Shown in pieces: positions 9,219 to 17,121 of a stretch of 60,655 nucleotides of DNA; position 1 is the stretch's first letter; each line of letters opens with the position of its first letter. The DNA is from an uncultured Lachnospiraceae bacterium (lineage in GTDB: Bacteria > Bacillota > Clostridia > Lachnospirales > Lachnospiraceae): assembly GCA_900546325.1 (NCBI GenBank), contig URCR01000015.1:1-60655 (forward strand), in the 5' to 3' direction. A program made the translations under genes and the position numbers. The notes beneath the pieces are model-generated. The model saw only the letters and a list, made by a program, of their open reading frames with translations. It did not search any database and was not told where the DNA came from.

Positions 9219-10403
9219 ATGACCGACTGGTTAGTAAAACGATTTGTAAAAGAATATGAAGAGACAGAGAGCAGCGCGGTCCGGACAAGATATGGGATGT
9301 TGGCGAGTGTCGTCGGCATCCTTTGTAATGTGTTATTGTTCCTGATGAAGATCAGTATCGGACTTGTCCTGCGAAGCATTTCAGTCATGGCAGATGCATT
9401 TAACAACCTGTCAGATGCGGGATCATCCATCATCAGCTTTGTGGGAGTCCGGATTGCGAGCAAGCCTGCGGACAAAGATCATCCGTTTGGACATGGAAGG
9501 ATCGAGTACATCTCAGCGTTGGTAGTAGCGTTTCTTGTCATTGAGGTGGGATTTACCTTTTTGAAAGATGCGGTTCAAAAAATCATGCATCCGCAGGAGA
9601 TGCACTTTCAGTTGATTTCTGTTATAATATTATTGATTTCTGTCGGAATCAAGCTGTGGCTTGGCATGTTTAACAAGAAGCTGGGAAAACGGATCAATTC
9701 TCAGGTGATGCTGGCGACAGCTGCAGACTCCATCGGAGATGTGATCACCACTTCGGCGACGATCGTCTCGCTGATCTTTTTTGGGCTGACCGGAATCAAC
9801 ATTGATGGATTTGTAGGACTCGGCGTCTCACTCGTCGTGATGTGGGCGGGAATCAGTATTGCAAAAGACACACTGGAGCCTTTGATCGGAGAAGCGGTCT
9901 CCCCGGAAGTTTATGTGCAGATCACGAAATTCGTCGAGCAGTATGACGGGATCGTAGGAAGCCATGATCTGATCGTACATAATTATGGACCTGGGAAAAG
10001 TATGGCATCCATCCATGCAGAGGTTCCAAATGACACAGATATTGAGGTGTCACACGAGGTGATCGACCGGATTGAGCGGGATGCGCTCAAGCAGCTCGGC
10101 ATTTTTCTTGTCATCCATATGGATCCGGTTGAGACGAAAGATGAGACAGTACTTGCAGCGAGAAAGATGGCGGAAGAAGTACTCCAGTCACTTGACGCAG
10201 ATGCAAGCATCCACGATTTTCGTATGGTAGACGGCAAAGACCAGATCAATCTGATCTTTGATATGGTGGTACCGCATGAATATGATCAGGCAAAGCAGAA
10301 GGAATTACACGACCTATTTGTCAGATGTATCCGGGAGAGAGACTCCAGATACCAGTGCGTGATCACTGTGGAGACAAGTTTTATCTATGAGAAAGAAAGA
10401 TAA
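9219..10403 (+). CDS. Cation diffusion facilitator family transporter
   Basis: A 394-residue divalent-metal/proton antiporter of the CDF family (zinc, iron, manganese or cobalt efflux). Six membrane segments lie within about residues 25-215. The metal-site pattern is the paired aspartates of LSDAG in helix 2 and AADSIGD in helix 5, plus the family motif HPFGHGRIEY. A cytoplasmic C-terminal domain with conserved histidines follows, including SIHAEVP and VIHMDP. ATG 9219 is preferred over an earlier in-frame ATG (9159) that lies inside spoIIR. Substrate metal not assignable. Confidence 0.92.
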   Translation: MTDWLVKRFVKEYEETESSAVRTRYGMLASVVGILCNVLLFLMKISIGLVLRSISVMADAFNNLSDAGSSIISFVGVRIASKPADKDHPFGHGRIEYISALVVAFLVIEVGFTFLKDAVQKIMHPQEMHFQLISVIILLISVGIKLWLGMFNKKLGKRINSQVMLATAADSIGDVITTSATIVSLIFFGLTGINIDGFVGLGVSLVVMWAGISIAKDTLEPLIGEAVSPEVYVQITKFVEQYDGIVGSHDLIVHNYGPGKSMASIHAEVPNDTDIEVSHEVIDRIERDALKQLGIFLVIHMDPVETKDETVLAARKMAEEVLQSLDADASIHDFRMVDGKDQINLIFDMVVPHEYDQAKQKELHDLFVRCIRERDSRYQCVITVETSFIYEKER

Positions 10404-10418
10404 AAGAGGTGTATACAA

Positions 10419-11141
10419 ATGAAATATCAGTGGAAACAGCGGATCAGATACAGCGAAGTCGATGGGGAAAGGAAACTGACACTTCCCAATCTTGTCAATT
10501 ATTTTCAAGACTGCAGTACCTTCCAGTCCGAAGAACTGGGAGTCGGATGTGAGTATATGGAGGAGCATCAGAAGGCATGGGTACTGTCTTTCTGGCAGAT
10601 TGTGATTGAGCGACGTCCAAAACTCGGTGAGGAAGTTGCGGTAGAGACCTTTGCGACCGGATTTCACGGGCTGTATGGGACAAGAAATTTTGTGATGACA
10701 GATGCAGAAGGGAGTAACATCGCCTATGCCCATTCCATCTGGGTATTCATGGATCTGAAGAAAGGGCGTCCGGTAAAACCACAACCTCAGGAGATCGCAG
10801 GGTATGGAACAGAAGAACCGTTTCCGATGGAATATGCAGGAAGAAAGATCCCTCTGCCGAAAGGACTGACGCAGGGCGAGCCGTTTCCGGTGAGAAGACA
10901 TCAGATTGACACGAATCACCATGTCAACAACAGCCAGTATGTGCAGATGGCGATGGATGTCCGGGAAGAGATGGGAAGTCCGTCTGCGGTCAGGGAACTG
11001 AGGGTCGAGTACAAAAAATCAGCAGTGTACGGAGATATGATTTATCCGTCTATGATAGAGGAACAAGATAACACAACGATCGTACTTGGAGATGAAACCG
11101 GAAGCCCCTATGCGATCGTGCAAGTAAGAGGAGAAAAGTAG
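10419..11141 (+). CDS. Acyl-ACP thioesterase
   Basis: A 240-residue double hotdog-fold thioesterase of the bacterial Fat family, which releases fatty acids from acyl carrier protein. The N-terminal hotdog has the VNYFQDCS region, and the second has RRHQIDTNHHVNNSQYV, which holds the asparagine/histidine catalytic cluster of the family. It lies 15 bp after the CDF gene and 1 bp before the CvfB-like gene, so it is probably translated from a shared message. In anaerobes such enzymes tune acyl-chain release; chain-length preference cannot be read from sequence. Confidence 0.88.
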   Translation: MKYQWKQRIRYSEVDGERKLTLPNLVNYFQDCSTFQSEELGVGCEYMEEHQKAWVLSFWQIVIERRPKLGEEVAVETFATGFHGLYGTRNFVMTDAEGSNIAYAHSIWVFMDLKKGRPVKPQPQEIAGYGTEEPFPMEYAGRKIPLPKGLTQGEPFPVRRHQIDTNHHVNNSQYVQMAMDVREEMGSPSAVRELRVEYKKSAVYGDMIYPSMIEEQDNTTIVLGDETGSPYAIVQVRGEK

Positions 11142-11142
11142 G

Positions 11143-11964
11143 ATGCAGTTAGGGAAAAAACAAGTATTGACAGTAGTAAAAATCGTGGATTTCGGAGTGT
11201 ATTTGGGAAGTGATGAGGAGAGAGTGCTCCTTCCGAAAAAGCAGGTGCCGGAGGATATCGAAGTGGGAGATCCGATCGAGGTCTTTCTGTACAAAGATTC
11301 CAGCGATCGCCTGATCGCGACAACCAATGAGCCGAAATTAAAAGTCGGGGAGCTGGCAGTGCTCGAAGTTGCAGATGTCGGAAAATTCGGAGCATTTCTG
11401 TCATGGGGACTGGAGAAGGATCTGTTCCTTCCATTTAAGGAACAGACCGCAAAAGTGGAAAAAGGAGATAAATGTCTTGTGACACTTTACATTGACAAAA
11501 GTCAGAGACTTTGTGCGACAATGAAAGTATACGGTCTTCTCCGCACAGATTCTCCATATAAAAAAGATGATATCGTTCACGGAACGGTATATGATCTCAG
11601 TGACCGTTTCGGTGTATTTGTCGCTGTAGATAACAAATATTCTGCGCTGATCCCGAGAAAAGAAGTCTTTCAGAACTTCCGTGTCGGAACAGAGGTAACC
11701 GGAAGAGTAACCGCAGTCAAAGAAGACGGAAAGCTGGATTTGAGCATCCGCGAGAAAATTCCGGCACAGATGGACAAGGACGCGGAGTATGTGCTCGGCA
11801 TTATGAAAAAATGCGATGGAATGCTGCCATTTAACGATAAAGCAGATGCAGAAAAGATTAAAAAAGAACTTGGCATGAGCAAGAATGCATTCAAAAGAGC
11901 AGTGGGAAGGCTGTTAAAAGAAAGAAAGATCGAGATCAAAGAAGAGTGTATTGTGATGAAATAA
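11143..11964 (+). CDS. CvfB-family S1 RNA-binding protein
   Basis: A 273-residue protein with successive S1/OB-type RNA-binding domains (about residues 1-60, 65-125 and 140-205) and a C-terminal winged-helix segment (about 215-270). This is the layout of the CvfB/YitL family. CvfB from Staphylococcus aureus binds RNA and affects virulence-gene expression; here a general post-transcriptional role is inferred. It closes the plus-strand gene run and is followed by a probable terminator. Confidence 0.88.
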   Translation: MQLGKKQVLTVVKIVDFGVYLGSDEERVLLPKKQVPEDIEVGDPIEVFLYKDSSDRLIATTNEPKLKVGELAVLEVADVGKFGAFLSWGLEKDLFLPFKEQTAKVEKGDKCLVTLYIDKSQRLCATMKVYGLLRTDSPYKKDDIVHGTVYDLSDRFGVFVAVDNKYSALIPRKEVFQNFRVGTEVTGRVTAVKEDGKLDLSIREKIPAQMDKDAEYVLGIMKKCDGMLPFNDKADAEKIKKELGMSKNAFKRAVGRLLKERKIEIKEECIVMK

Positions 11965-11981
11965 AATAAAGAACATTTGTG

Positions 11982-12025
11982 TGAGGATGGAGTCTGATGA
12001 AGCAGGTTTCATCCTCATTTAATTA
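11982..12025 (+). terminator. Probable terminator after cvfB-like gene
   Basis: TGAGGATG (11982-11989) pairs with CATCCTCA (12010-12017), followed by an AT-rich ATTTAATT tail. The T-run is poor, so the call is moderate. The rest of the 246-bp gap to 12211 holds a further AT-rich imperfect stem (about 12045-12076) and a possible TATGAT -10 box at 12175-12180; no gene was found. Confidence 0.45.
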
Positions 12026-12210
12026 GCAAGTTCGCAAACGGTCATAAAGCTTTTTAGTTTTTTGAAAAAGGCTTTTACTTCTTCACGGAAACCTTGGTTT
12101 TATGATTAAAACTTTGAAGAAAGAATCTTTGGTGGAACGAGTAAAAGTGATGGAATAAATAGCCCCCAGGTGCTATGATAAAAACATATTTATAGAAGGA
12201 GAAGAGCAGC

Positions 12211-12879
12211 ATGAATGCGAAGATTTTAATTATCGAAGATGATCCGGTGATTCGAAGAGAATTGCAGACATTATTGGATGGCAATGGATATCATGTATTT
12301 GTGATTGAAGATTTTTGCAACGTGACAGAACAGGTCAGGAAACTTCATCCACATCTGATTTTATTGGATATTAAGCTGCCACAGGAAAATGGCTTTACGA
12401 TTTGTTCCGGAATCCGCAGCTTTTCCCAGGCGCCGATTATCTTTGTGACCAGTTGCAATACAGACATGGATGAATTAAACAGTATTATGCTGGGCGGAGA
12501 TGCGTTTATCACGAAACCGTATCATATGGCAATTTTACTGGCGAAGATTGCCTCTTTGTTAAAGCGGGCTTACCCGAATATGCAGAGCAGACATCTGACC
12601 TATCATGGTGTTTCTTTGCGTTTAGAGACTGGAACTATAGAAATGGATGGAAAGCAGGCAGAATTGACAAAAAATGAACTGCGGATCATGTATTATCTTT
12701 TTGAACATGCCGGAACCATTTGCGCAAGGACGGATTTAATTGAATACTTATGGGATAATCAACTCTATGTGGACGATAATGCCTTAAGTGTTAACATTGG
12801 ACGGATTCGAGAAAAACTGGCGTCCATTGGCGTGAAGGATTTTATTAAAACAAAGCATCGGCAGGGGTATACTTTATGA
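12211..12879 (+). CDS. BceR-like OmpR-family response regulator
   Basis: A 222-residue response regulator. The receiver domain (1-115) has acidic residues at 10-11, the phospho-acceptor Asp53 in LLDIKLP and the conserved Lys near residue 109. A C-terminal OmpR-type winged helix (about 130-222) binds DNA. It overlaps the following kinase gene by 4 bp (ATGA), and the pair precedes a BceAB-type transporter, so it most likely activates that transporter in response to cell-wall-active peptides. A candidate binding site lies at 13905-13935. Promoter in the 5' gap is weak by eye. Confidence 0.9.
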   Translation: MNAKILIIEDDPVIRRELQTLLDGNGYHVFVIEDFCNVTEQVRKLHPHLILLDIKLPQENGFTICSGIRSFSQAPIIFVTSCNTDMDELNSIMLGGDAFITKPYHMAILLAKIASLLKRAYPNMQSRHLTYHGVSLRLETGTIEMDGKQAELTKNELRIMYYLFEHAGTICARTDLIEYLWDNQLYVDDNALSVNIGRIREKLASIGVKDFIKTKHRQGYTL

Positions 12880-13892
12880 ATGGAAGGCAGTATTGGAAAG
12901 ACCAGATTCCGGTTCTTTTGACGAATCTGGTGTGTATGGTGGTGTTATCTGTTTTTCTGTTTGCGGTGGGAAATACCCTGGACAGCATTTTTGTAATTCT
13001 GATCGTATGGGTGGCGGTACTTGCAGGTATCCTGCTGCTGAATTATTTTCAAAGAAAGAAAAGGCTGGATAAACTGATGAGGCTGGCAGAGGGATTAGAG
13101 GAAAGATATCTGTTGGCGGAAATGCTTCCGGAACCGGAGTGGGCAGAAGAACAGGTTTATTTTCATCTTCTAAAGCTGGCATCCAAATCCATGCTGGAAC
13201 AGATTGGTTCGGTGGCAAGGGAGCGGCATGAGTATCGGGAATATATTGAGCAGTGGATTCATGAAATCAAGACTCCCATTACTGCCATGAAATTACTTTG
13301 TGAAAATCACCGGGAACCGTTCACCAGAGAAATGATGTCTGAATTGGAAAAAACAAATCGTTTTACAGAACAGGCACTTTATTATGCCCGCAGCGAGCAT
13401 ACAGAAAAAGATTATTCTATTCAGGAAATCCGTCTGTTTGATGTGGTACATCAGGCTATTGCGGATAACAAATATCTTTTGATGCAGAATCAGGTATCCA
13501 TAGAAATGGAAGAAAGTGAGCAGATCGTTTATTCGGATGAGAAGTGGCTTCGCTTTATTCTAAATCAATTGATCGTCAATGCAGTGAAGTACAGTGGAAA
13601 AGAGCCTGCATTGCGTTTTTATACCAGAAGGAAGGGGGAGCAGATTTCTTTACTGGTAGAGGATCATGGAATCGGGATTGCAGACGGCGATATGCCTCGG
13701 ATTTTTGAAAAAGGATTTACCGGACAAAATGGCCGGATCAGAGACAACAATGCAACAGGGATCGGCTTATATCTTTGCAAGCGTCTTTGTGATAAATTGG
13801 GGATTGGGATTGCTGCTCGATCAGGAGAAAAAGGGACAACCATGGTGTTGTCTTTTCAAGTGAATCATTTTATTCATCAGGTGCAGGGCTGA
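12876..13892 (+). CDS. BceS-like intramembrane-sensing histidine kinase
   Basis: A 338-residue kinase with two N-terminal membrane helices (about 10-32 and 36-56) and almost no external loop. This is the hallmark of intramembrane-sensing kinases that rely on their partner BceB transporter to detect peptide antibiotics. The phospho-acceptor is His129 in WIHEIKTPI, and the ATPase domain carries NQLIVNAVKY (N box), DHGIGI (G1) and GIGLYLCKRL (G2). It overlaps the regulator gene by 4 bp. Its TGA stop is in the loop of a palindrome at 13882-13903. Confidence 0.92.
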   Translation: MNGRQYWKDQIPVLLTNLVCMVVLSVFLFAVGNTLDSIFVILIVWVAVLAGILLLNYFQRKKRLDKLMRLAEGLEERYLLAEMLPEPEWAEEQVYFHLLKLASKSMLEQIGSVARERHEYREYIEQWIHEIKTPITAMKLLCENHREPFTREMMSELEKTNRFTEQALYYARSEHTEKDYSIQEIRLFDVVHQAIADNKYLLMQNQVSIEMEESEQIVYSDEKWLRFILNQLIVNAVKYSGKEPALRFYTRRKGEQISLLVEDHGIGIADGDMPRIFEKGFTGQNGRIRDNNATGIGLYLCKRLCDKLGIGIAARSGEKGTTMVLSFQVNHFIHQVQG

Positions 13893-13903
13893 ATGGCCCT
13901 GCA
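13882..13903 (+). terminator. Palindrome at end of kinase gene, probable terminator or attenuator
   Basis: A perfect 8-bp stem TGCAGGGC / GCCCTGCA with a 6-nt loop containing the kinase stop codon, followed by TTTCTAACATTTTT. It could end the regulator-kinase message or reduce read-through into the ABC genes. Confidence 0.5.
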
Positions 13904-13904
13904 T

Positions 13905-13935
13905 TTCTAACATTTTTGTTAGAACTTTGTTAGAA
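13905..13935 (+). promoter_or_regulatory. Candidate response-regulator operator upstream of bceAB-like genes
   Basis: Three copies of one heptamer: TTCTAAC (13905-13911), its inverted partner GTTAGAA (13918-13924) and a direct copy GTTAGAA (13929-13935). The two GTTAGAA copies start 11 bp apart, about one DNA turn. They stand directly upstream of the promoter at 13943-13971, the usual place for an activator of the OmpR family. Confidence 0.6.
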
Positions 13936-13942
13936 AACTTGA

Positions 13943-13971
13943 TACAAACACGGGCAGAAATCCGTTAAAAT
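13943..13971 (+). promoter_or_regulatory. Promoter of the bceAB-like transporter genes
   Basis: TACAAA (13943-13948), 17 bp, TAAAAT (13966-13971). The weak -35 box fits a promoter that needs an activator bound just upstream. Confidence 0.5.
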
Positions 13972-13999
13972 CAAAGTATCAAAAAACGAGGTGAGCAGA

Positions 14000-14767
14000 A
14001 TGAAAGAAATATTACGATTAGACCATATTCAGAAGTTTTATGGAAATGAAGGAAATATAACAAAAGCCATTCAAGATATTGATTTTTCTGTCCGGGAAGG
14101 GGAGTTTCTGGGAATCATGGGAGCTTCCGGCTCTGGGAAAACTACGATGTTAAACTGCATTTCCACCATAGATACTGTAAGTGCCGGACATATTTATCTG
14201 GATGGTACGGATGTGACGGAAATCAAGGAAAAAGCCATTGCAAAGTTTCGCAGGGAGAATCTCGGATTTATTTTTCAAGACTTTAATCTGTTGGATACAT
14301 TGACCATTGGAGAAAATATATCTCTGGCGCTGACCATCAACCATATGCCGATGAAAAAGATTGAACCAAGAGTGGAAGAGATTGCAAAAAGTTTAAATAT
14401 TGCAGATATTTTGGAGAAGTATCCCTATCAGGTATCCGGCGGACAGAAGCAGAGATGTGCTTGTGCCAGAGCGATTATCAATCACCCGAAGCTGATCTTA
14501 GCAGATGAGCCCACAGGTGCGCTTGACAGTCATTCCTCTCAGATGTTGCTGTCCACTTTGCAGAGTATGAACGAGCAGTTAGGAGCAACTATTTTGATGG
14601 TAACACATGACGCTTTTTCTGCAAGTTATGCGGACCGGATTTTATTTCTGCGGGATGGCAGGATTTTTACAGAAATATGGAAGGGCAAAGATACCAGGAA
14701 AGTATTTTTTGAAAAAATATTAAACGTATTGACGATGATGGGAGGGGGTGTGAGCGATGTACATTAA
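14000..14767 (+). CDS. BceA-like ABC transporter ATP-binding protein
   Basis: A 255-residue ATPase subunit of the MacB/Bce class. It has a Walker A (GASGSGKTT), Q-loop (FQDFNLLDTLT), signature (VSGGQKQR), Walker B with catalytic Glu (LILADEPTGALD) and H-loop (MVTHD). ATG 14000 is preferred; GTG 13991 is in frame but forms part of the AGGTGAG ribosome site. It overlaps the permease gene by 11 bp, so the two are made together. With the upstream kinase and regulator it forms a Bce module that removes or releases peptide antibiotics such as bacitracin from lipid II-cycle targets. Confidence 0.93.
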   Translation: MKEILRLDHIQKFYGNEGNITKAIQDIDFSVREGEFLGIMGASGSGKTTMLNCISTIDTVSAGHIYLDGTDVTEIKEKAIAKFRRENLGFIFQDFNLLDTLTIGENISLALTINHMPMKKIEPRVEEIAKSLNIADILEKYPYQVSGGQKQRCACARAIINHPKLILADEPTGALDSHSSQMLLSTLQSMNEQLGATILMVTHDAFSASYADRILFLRDGRIFTEIWKGKDTRKVFFEKILNVLTMMGGGVSDVH

Positions 14768-16985
14768 ATTGGCACTTAAAAATGTAAAGCAATTAACAAA
14801 AGACTATTTGATATATATTGTTACCCTGACAGCGTGTATATCTATGTTTTATGCGTTCCTTTCCATTTCAAGTAATTATTATGAACCGAATATAGGAGCC
14901 GAATTCAATTTAGATATATTAGGAAATGGAATAAAGTATGTGATTCTACTGATTACTGTATTACTGATGTTTCTTATGCAGTATGTAAATCACTTTATGA
15001 TACAACGGCGAAAAAAAGAATTTGCAGTGCAAAGTATTATTGGAATGGAACAATCAACAATAGCCAGACTATTTTTTGTAGAATCTTTAATCATGGGCTT
15101 TTTTTCTCTTCTTGTTGGAATAGGATTAGGCGGTGTGTTTTCTCAGTTTATCACTGCTATGTTGCTTCAAATGTATCATAAACCATTTAAGTTTTCATTT
15201 ATGCTTTTTCCAGATACGATCATTTTGACGGTTCTGTTTTTTTGCATATGTTTTGCAATTGTTGGTTTATTTCAGGTTCGTACCATACGAAAAATAAAAA
15301 TAATCGATATGCTAAATGCAGATCGAAAAAATGATAGATTGGGAAGCCCTCATAAGTGGATATACAAATTTTTGCCAGTAAATTTTATTTTTTATCTGCT
15401 GATTACCATTTATAATATCAGAACGTTATCTTATTATTTTAATGGAGAATTTGAGTCGGTAATTAAAATCTGGTCTGCAATCAGCATTATGGTACCGGTC
15501 CTGATGTTAATTACGCATATGAGAGGAAGATTCAGAAAAGAAAGACAAAATACAGTAAATCAGTTATGGGTGGTTGAATGTATCGATTTGTTGGAACTGT
15601 TTATTCTTTCCTTACTGCCGGTTTTCAAAGTGTACCTTGCAATGCCGATGGATAAAGGAGCTTTCAATGTATATATGGCATTTCTATTATGGTGTGTCGT
15701 ATTTGGAGTGAGCGTATTTTTCGTTTTGTTCAGTAATTACTTAGTAGTTCTCAAGGAACGCTGGAAATATAAAGAAGAAAATCTATTCTTTTTTGGACAG
15801 ATATTGTCCAAATTAAAATCAAAAACACTTTCCATGACTTTGATTTGTCTCACGTTGACAGTGTCTATGGCGCTATTTTTTGTGACACCGCTTCTTGTCG
15901 GATGGGCACAAGGTTTTTTGGGAAAAAGAATTGCTTTCGATATACAGATTGCTTCTGACTATTTCGGTGGGCAGTCTGGCTATATAGGTGTACGGTCCGA
16001 AAACGAGCTTCCTGTGACTGACTATAGTTTTCTCAATTCTTTTATTCAAAAAAATATTTCTGTTCAAGATGATTGCTCTTTTAAGACTTACTTTGTGAAC
16101 AAAACAGATTTTTATCATCAAATGGAGAACACTAGAAAAAATGCGGCTCCCGTTACAGCGATGTCTTTGTCTGATTATAACCACTTACTAAAAATGGCAG
16201 GTTATGAGGAAATTTCTTTGCGAGATAATGAATTTACAACACAATGGCTATCCATTACACCCCAAGATTCCATTTCGACGTATCTTGAAGAACACTCCCT
16301 TATAAAAACGGATGGAGGCGATTTACAACTTTCCGACATTCCTGCACATACAGCAGAATTAGGTGAAGAACTTTATAATTTTCAAAGTGTGGTTTATATT
16401 GTTCCGGATTATATATGCAATGAACTGACAGCGGCAAATACATTCCGATATATTATGACGGATAAGGCGATTTCTTACGATATTGCTCAAGAATTAAAGA
16501 CATACTTCGAGGATGCGAGCATTGCTGATTCACTCGTAACTTATAATATCACCATGCGTACAATCGAAGTCAATGATTACTCTGCGATCATTTTCATTAT
16601 GCAAACCGGATTGACATATAGTGCAATTATTTTGTTTGTAACCTGCTTTACAATATTGTCCTTACAGCAACTATCGGATTTAGGCAAATACAGGTACCGT
16701 TTCCAGGTATTGAGAAATTTGGGAGTGGAAGAAAAACATATTCGGAAGCTTATATTAAAACAGTTAGGAATATGGTTTGGAGTTCCCGTTATGGTAGCAA
16801 TCCTTCTAGTAGGCGCATTTTTGCTGTTTCTTTTTGTTGGATTTTCAATACAGATTACAGCATATATTGGCATACGGAAATTATTACAGCAAGCATGTTT
16901 GATTTTGCTGATTTTATGTGTTCTATTAAGCTGCTATTTTGTTAGTACATGGACTTTGTTCAAAAGATCTGTTTCAAAAAAATAA
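14757..16985 (+). CDS. BceB-like FtsX-type ABC transporter permease
   Basis: A 742-residue membrane protein with about ten predicted helices and one large external domain (about residues 395-605) between helices 7 and 8, the layout of BceB permeases that both sense and act on cell-wall peptides. Four helices lie before residue 260 and three in the last 130 residues. Its DNA is visibly richer in A/T than the genes around it (long T and A runs, AT-ending codons), which suggests the module was gained by transfer. The external domain decides drug range in characterised BceB proteins and cannot be assigned here. Confidence 0.92.
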   Translation: MYIKLALKNVKQLTKDYLIYIVTLTACISMFYAFLSISSNYYEPNIGAEFNLDILGNGIKYVILLITVLLMFLMQYVNHFMIQRRKKEFAVQSIIGMEQSTIARLFFVESLIMGFFSLLVGIGLGGVFSQFITAMLLQMYHKPFKFSFMLFPDTIILTVLFFCICFAIVGLFQVRTIRKIKIIDMLNADRKNDRLGSPHKWIYKFLPVNFIFYLLITIYNIRTLSYYFNGEFESVIKIWSAISIMVPVLMLITHMRGRFRKERQNTVNQLWVVECIDLLELFILSLLPVFKVYLAMPMDKGAFNVYMAFLLWCVVFGVSVFFVLFSNYLVVLKERWKYKEENLFFFGQILSKLKSKTLSMTLICLTLTVSMALFFVTPLLVGWAQGFLGKRIAFDIQIASDYFGGQSGYIGVRSENELPVTDYSFLNSFIQKNISVQDDCSFKTYFVNKTDFYHQMENTRKNAAPVTAMSLSDYNHLLKMAGYEEISLRDNEFTTQWLSITPQDSISTYLEEHSLIKTDGGDLQLSDIPAHTAELGEELYNFQSVVYIVPDYICNELTAANTFRYIMTDKAISYDIAQELKTYFEDASIADSLVTYNITMRTIEVNDYSAIIFIMQTGLTYSAIILFVTCFTILSLQQLSDLGKYRYRFQVLRNLGVEEKHIRKLILKQLGIWFGVPVMVAILLVGAFLLFLFVGFSIQITAYIGIRKLLQQACLILLILCVLLSCYFVSTWTLFKRSVSKK

Positions 16986-17049
16986 AGAGAAACCCTATAA
17001 TTTTCCTGTTCTTCATTTTGAGGGGCGGGATTTTTCTATTAGAAAAGGA

Positions 17050-17078
17050 ATGACGGCGAGTTTCAATAATGGTATACT
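17050..17078 (+). promoter_or_regulatory. Probable dnaE promoter
   Basis: ATGACG (17050-17055), 17 bp, then an extended -10 TGGTATACT ending at 17078. The gap between the bceB-like gene and dnaE (136 bp) also has an imperfect GAAACCC / GGGATTTTTC stem with a T-run (16988-17036) that may end the Bce transcript. Confidence 0.5.
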
Positions 17079-17121
17079 GGATTCGTAGATCGGCAGGAAA
17101 AGGAGGGAATCAGCAACATCT

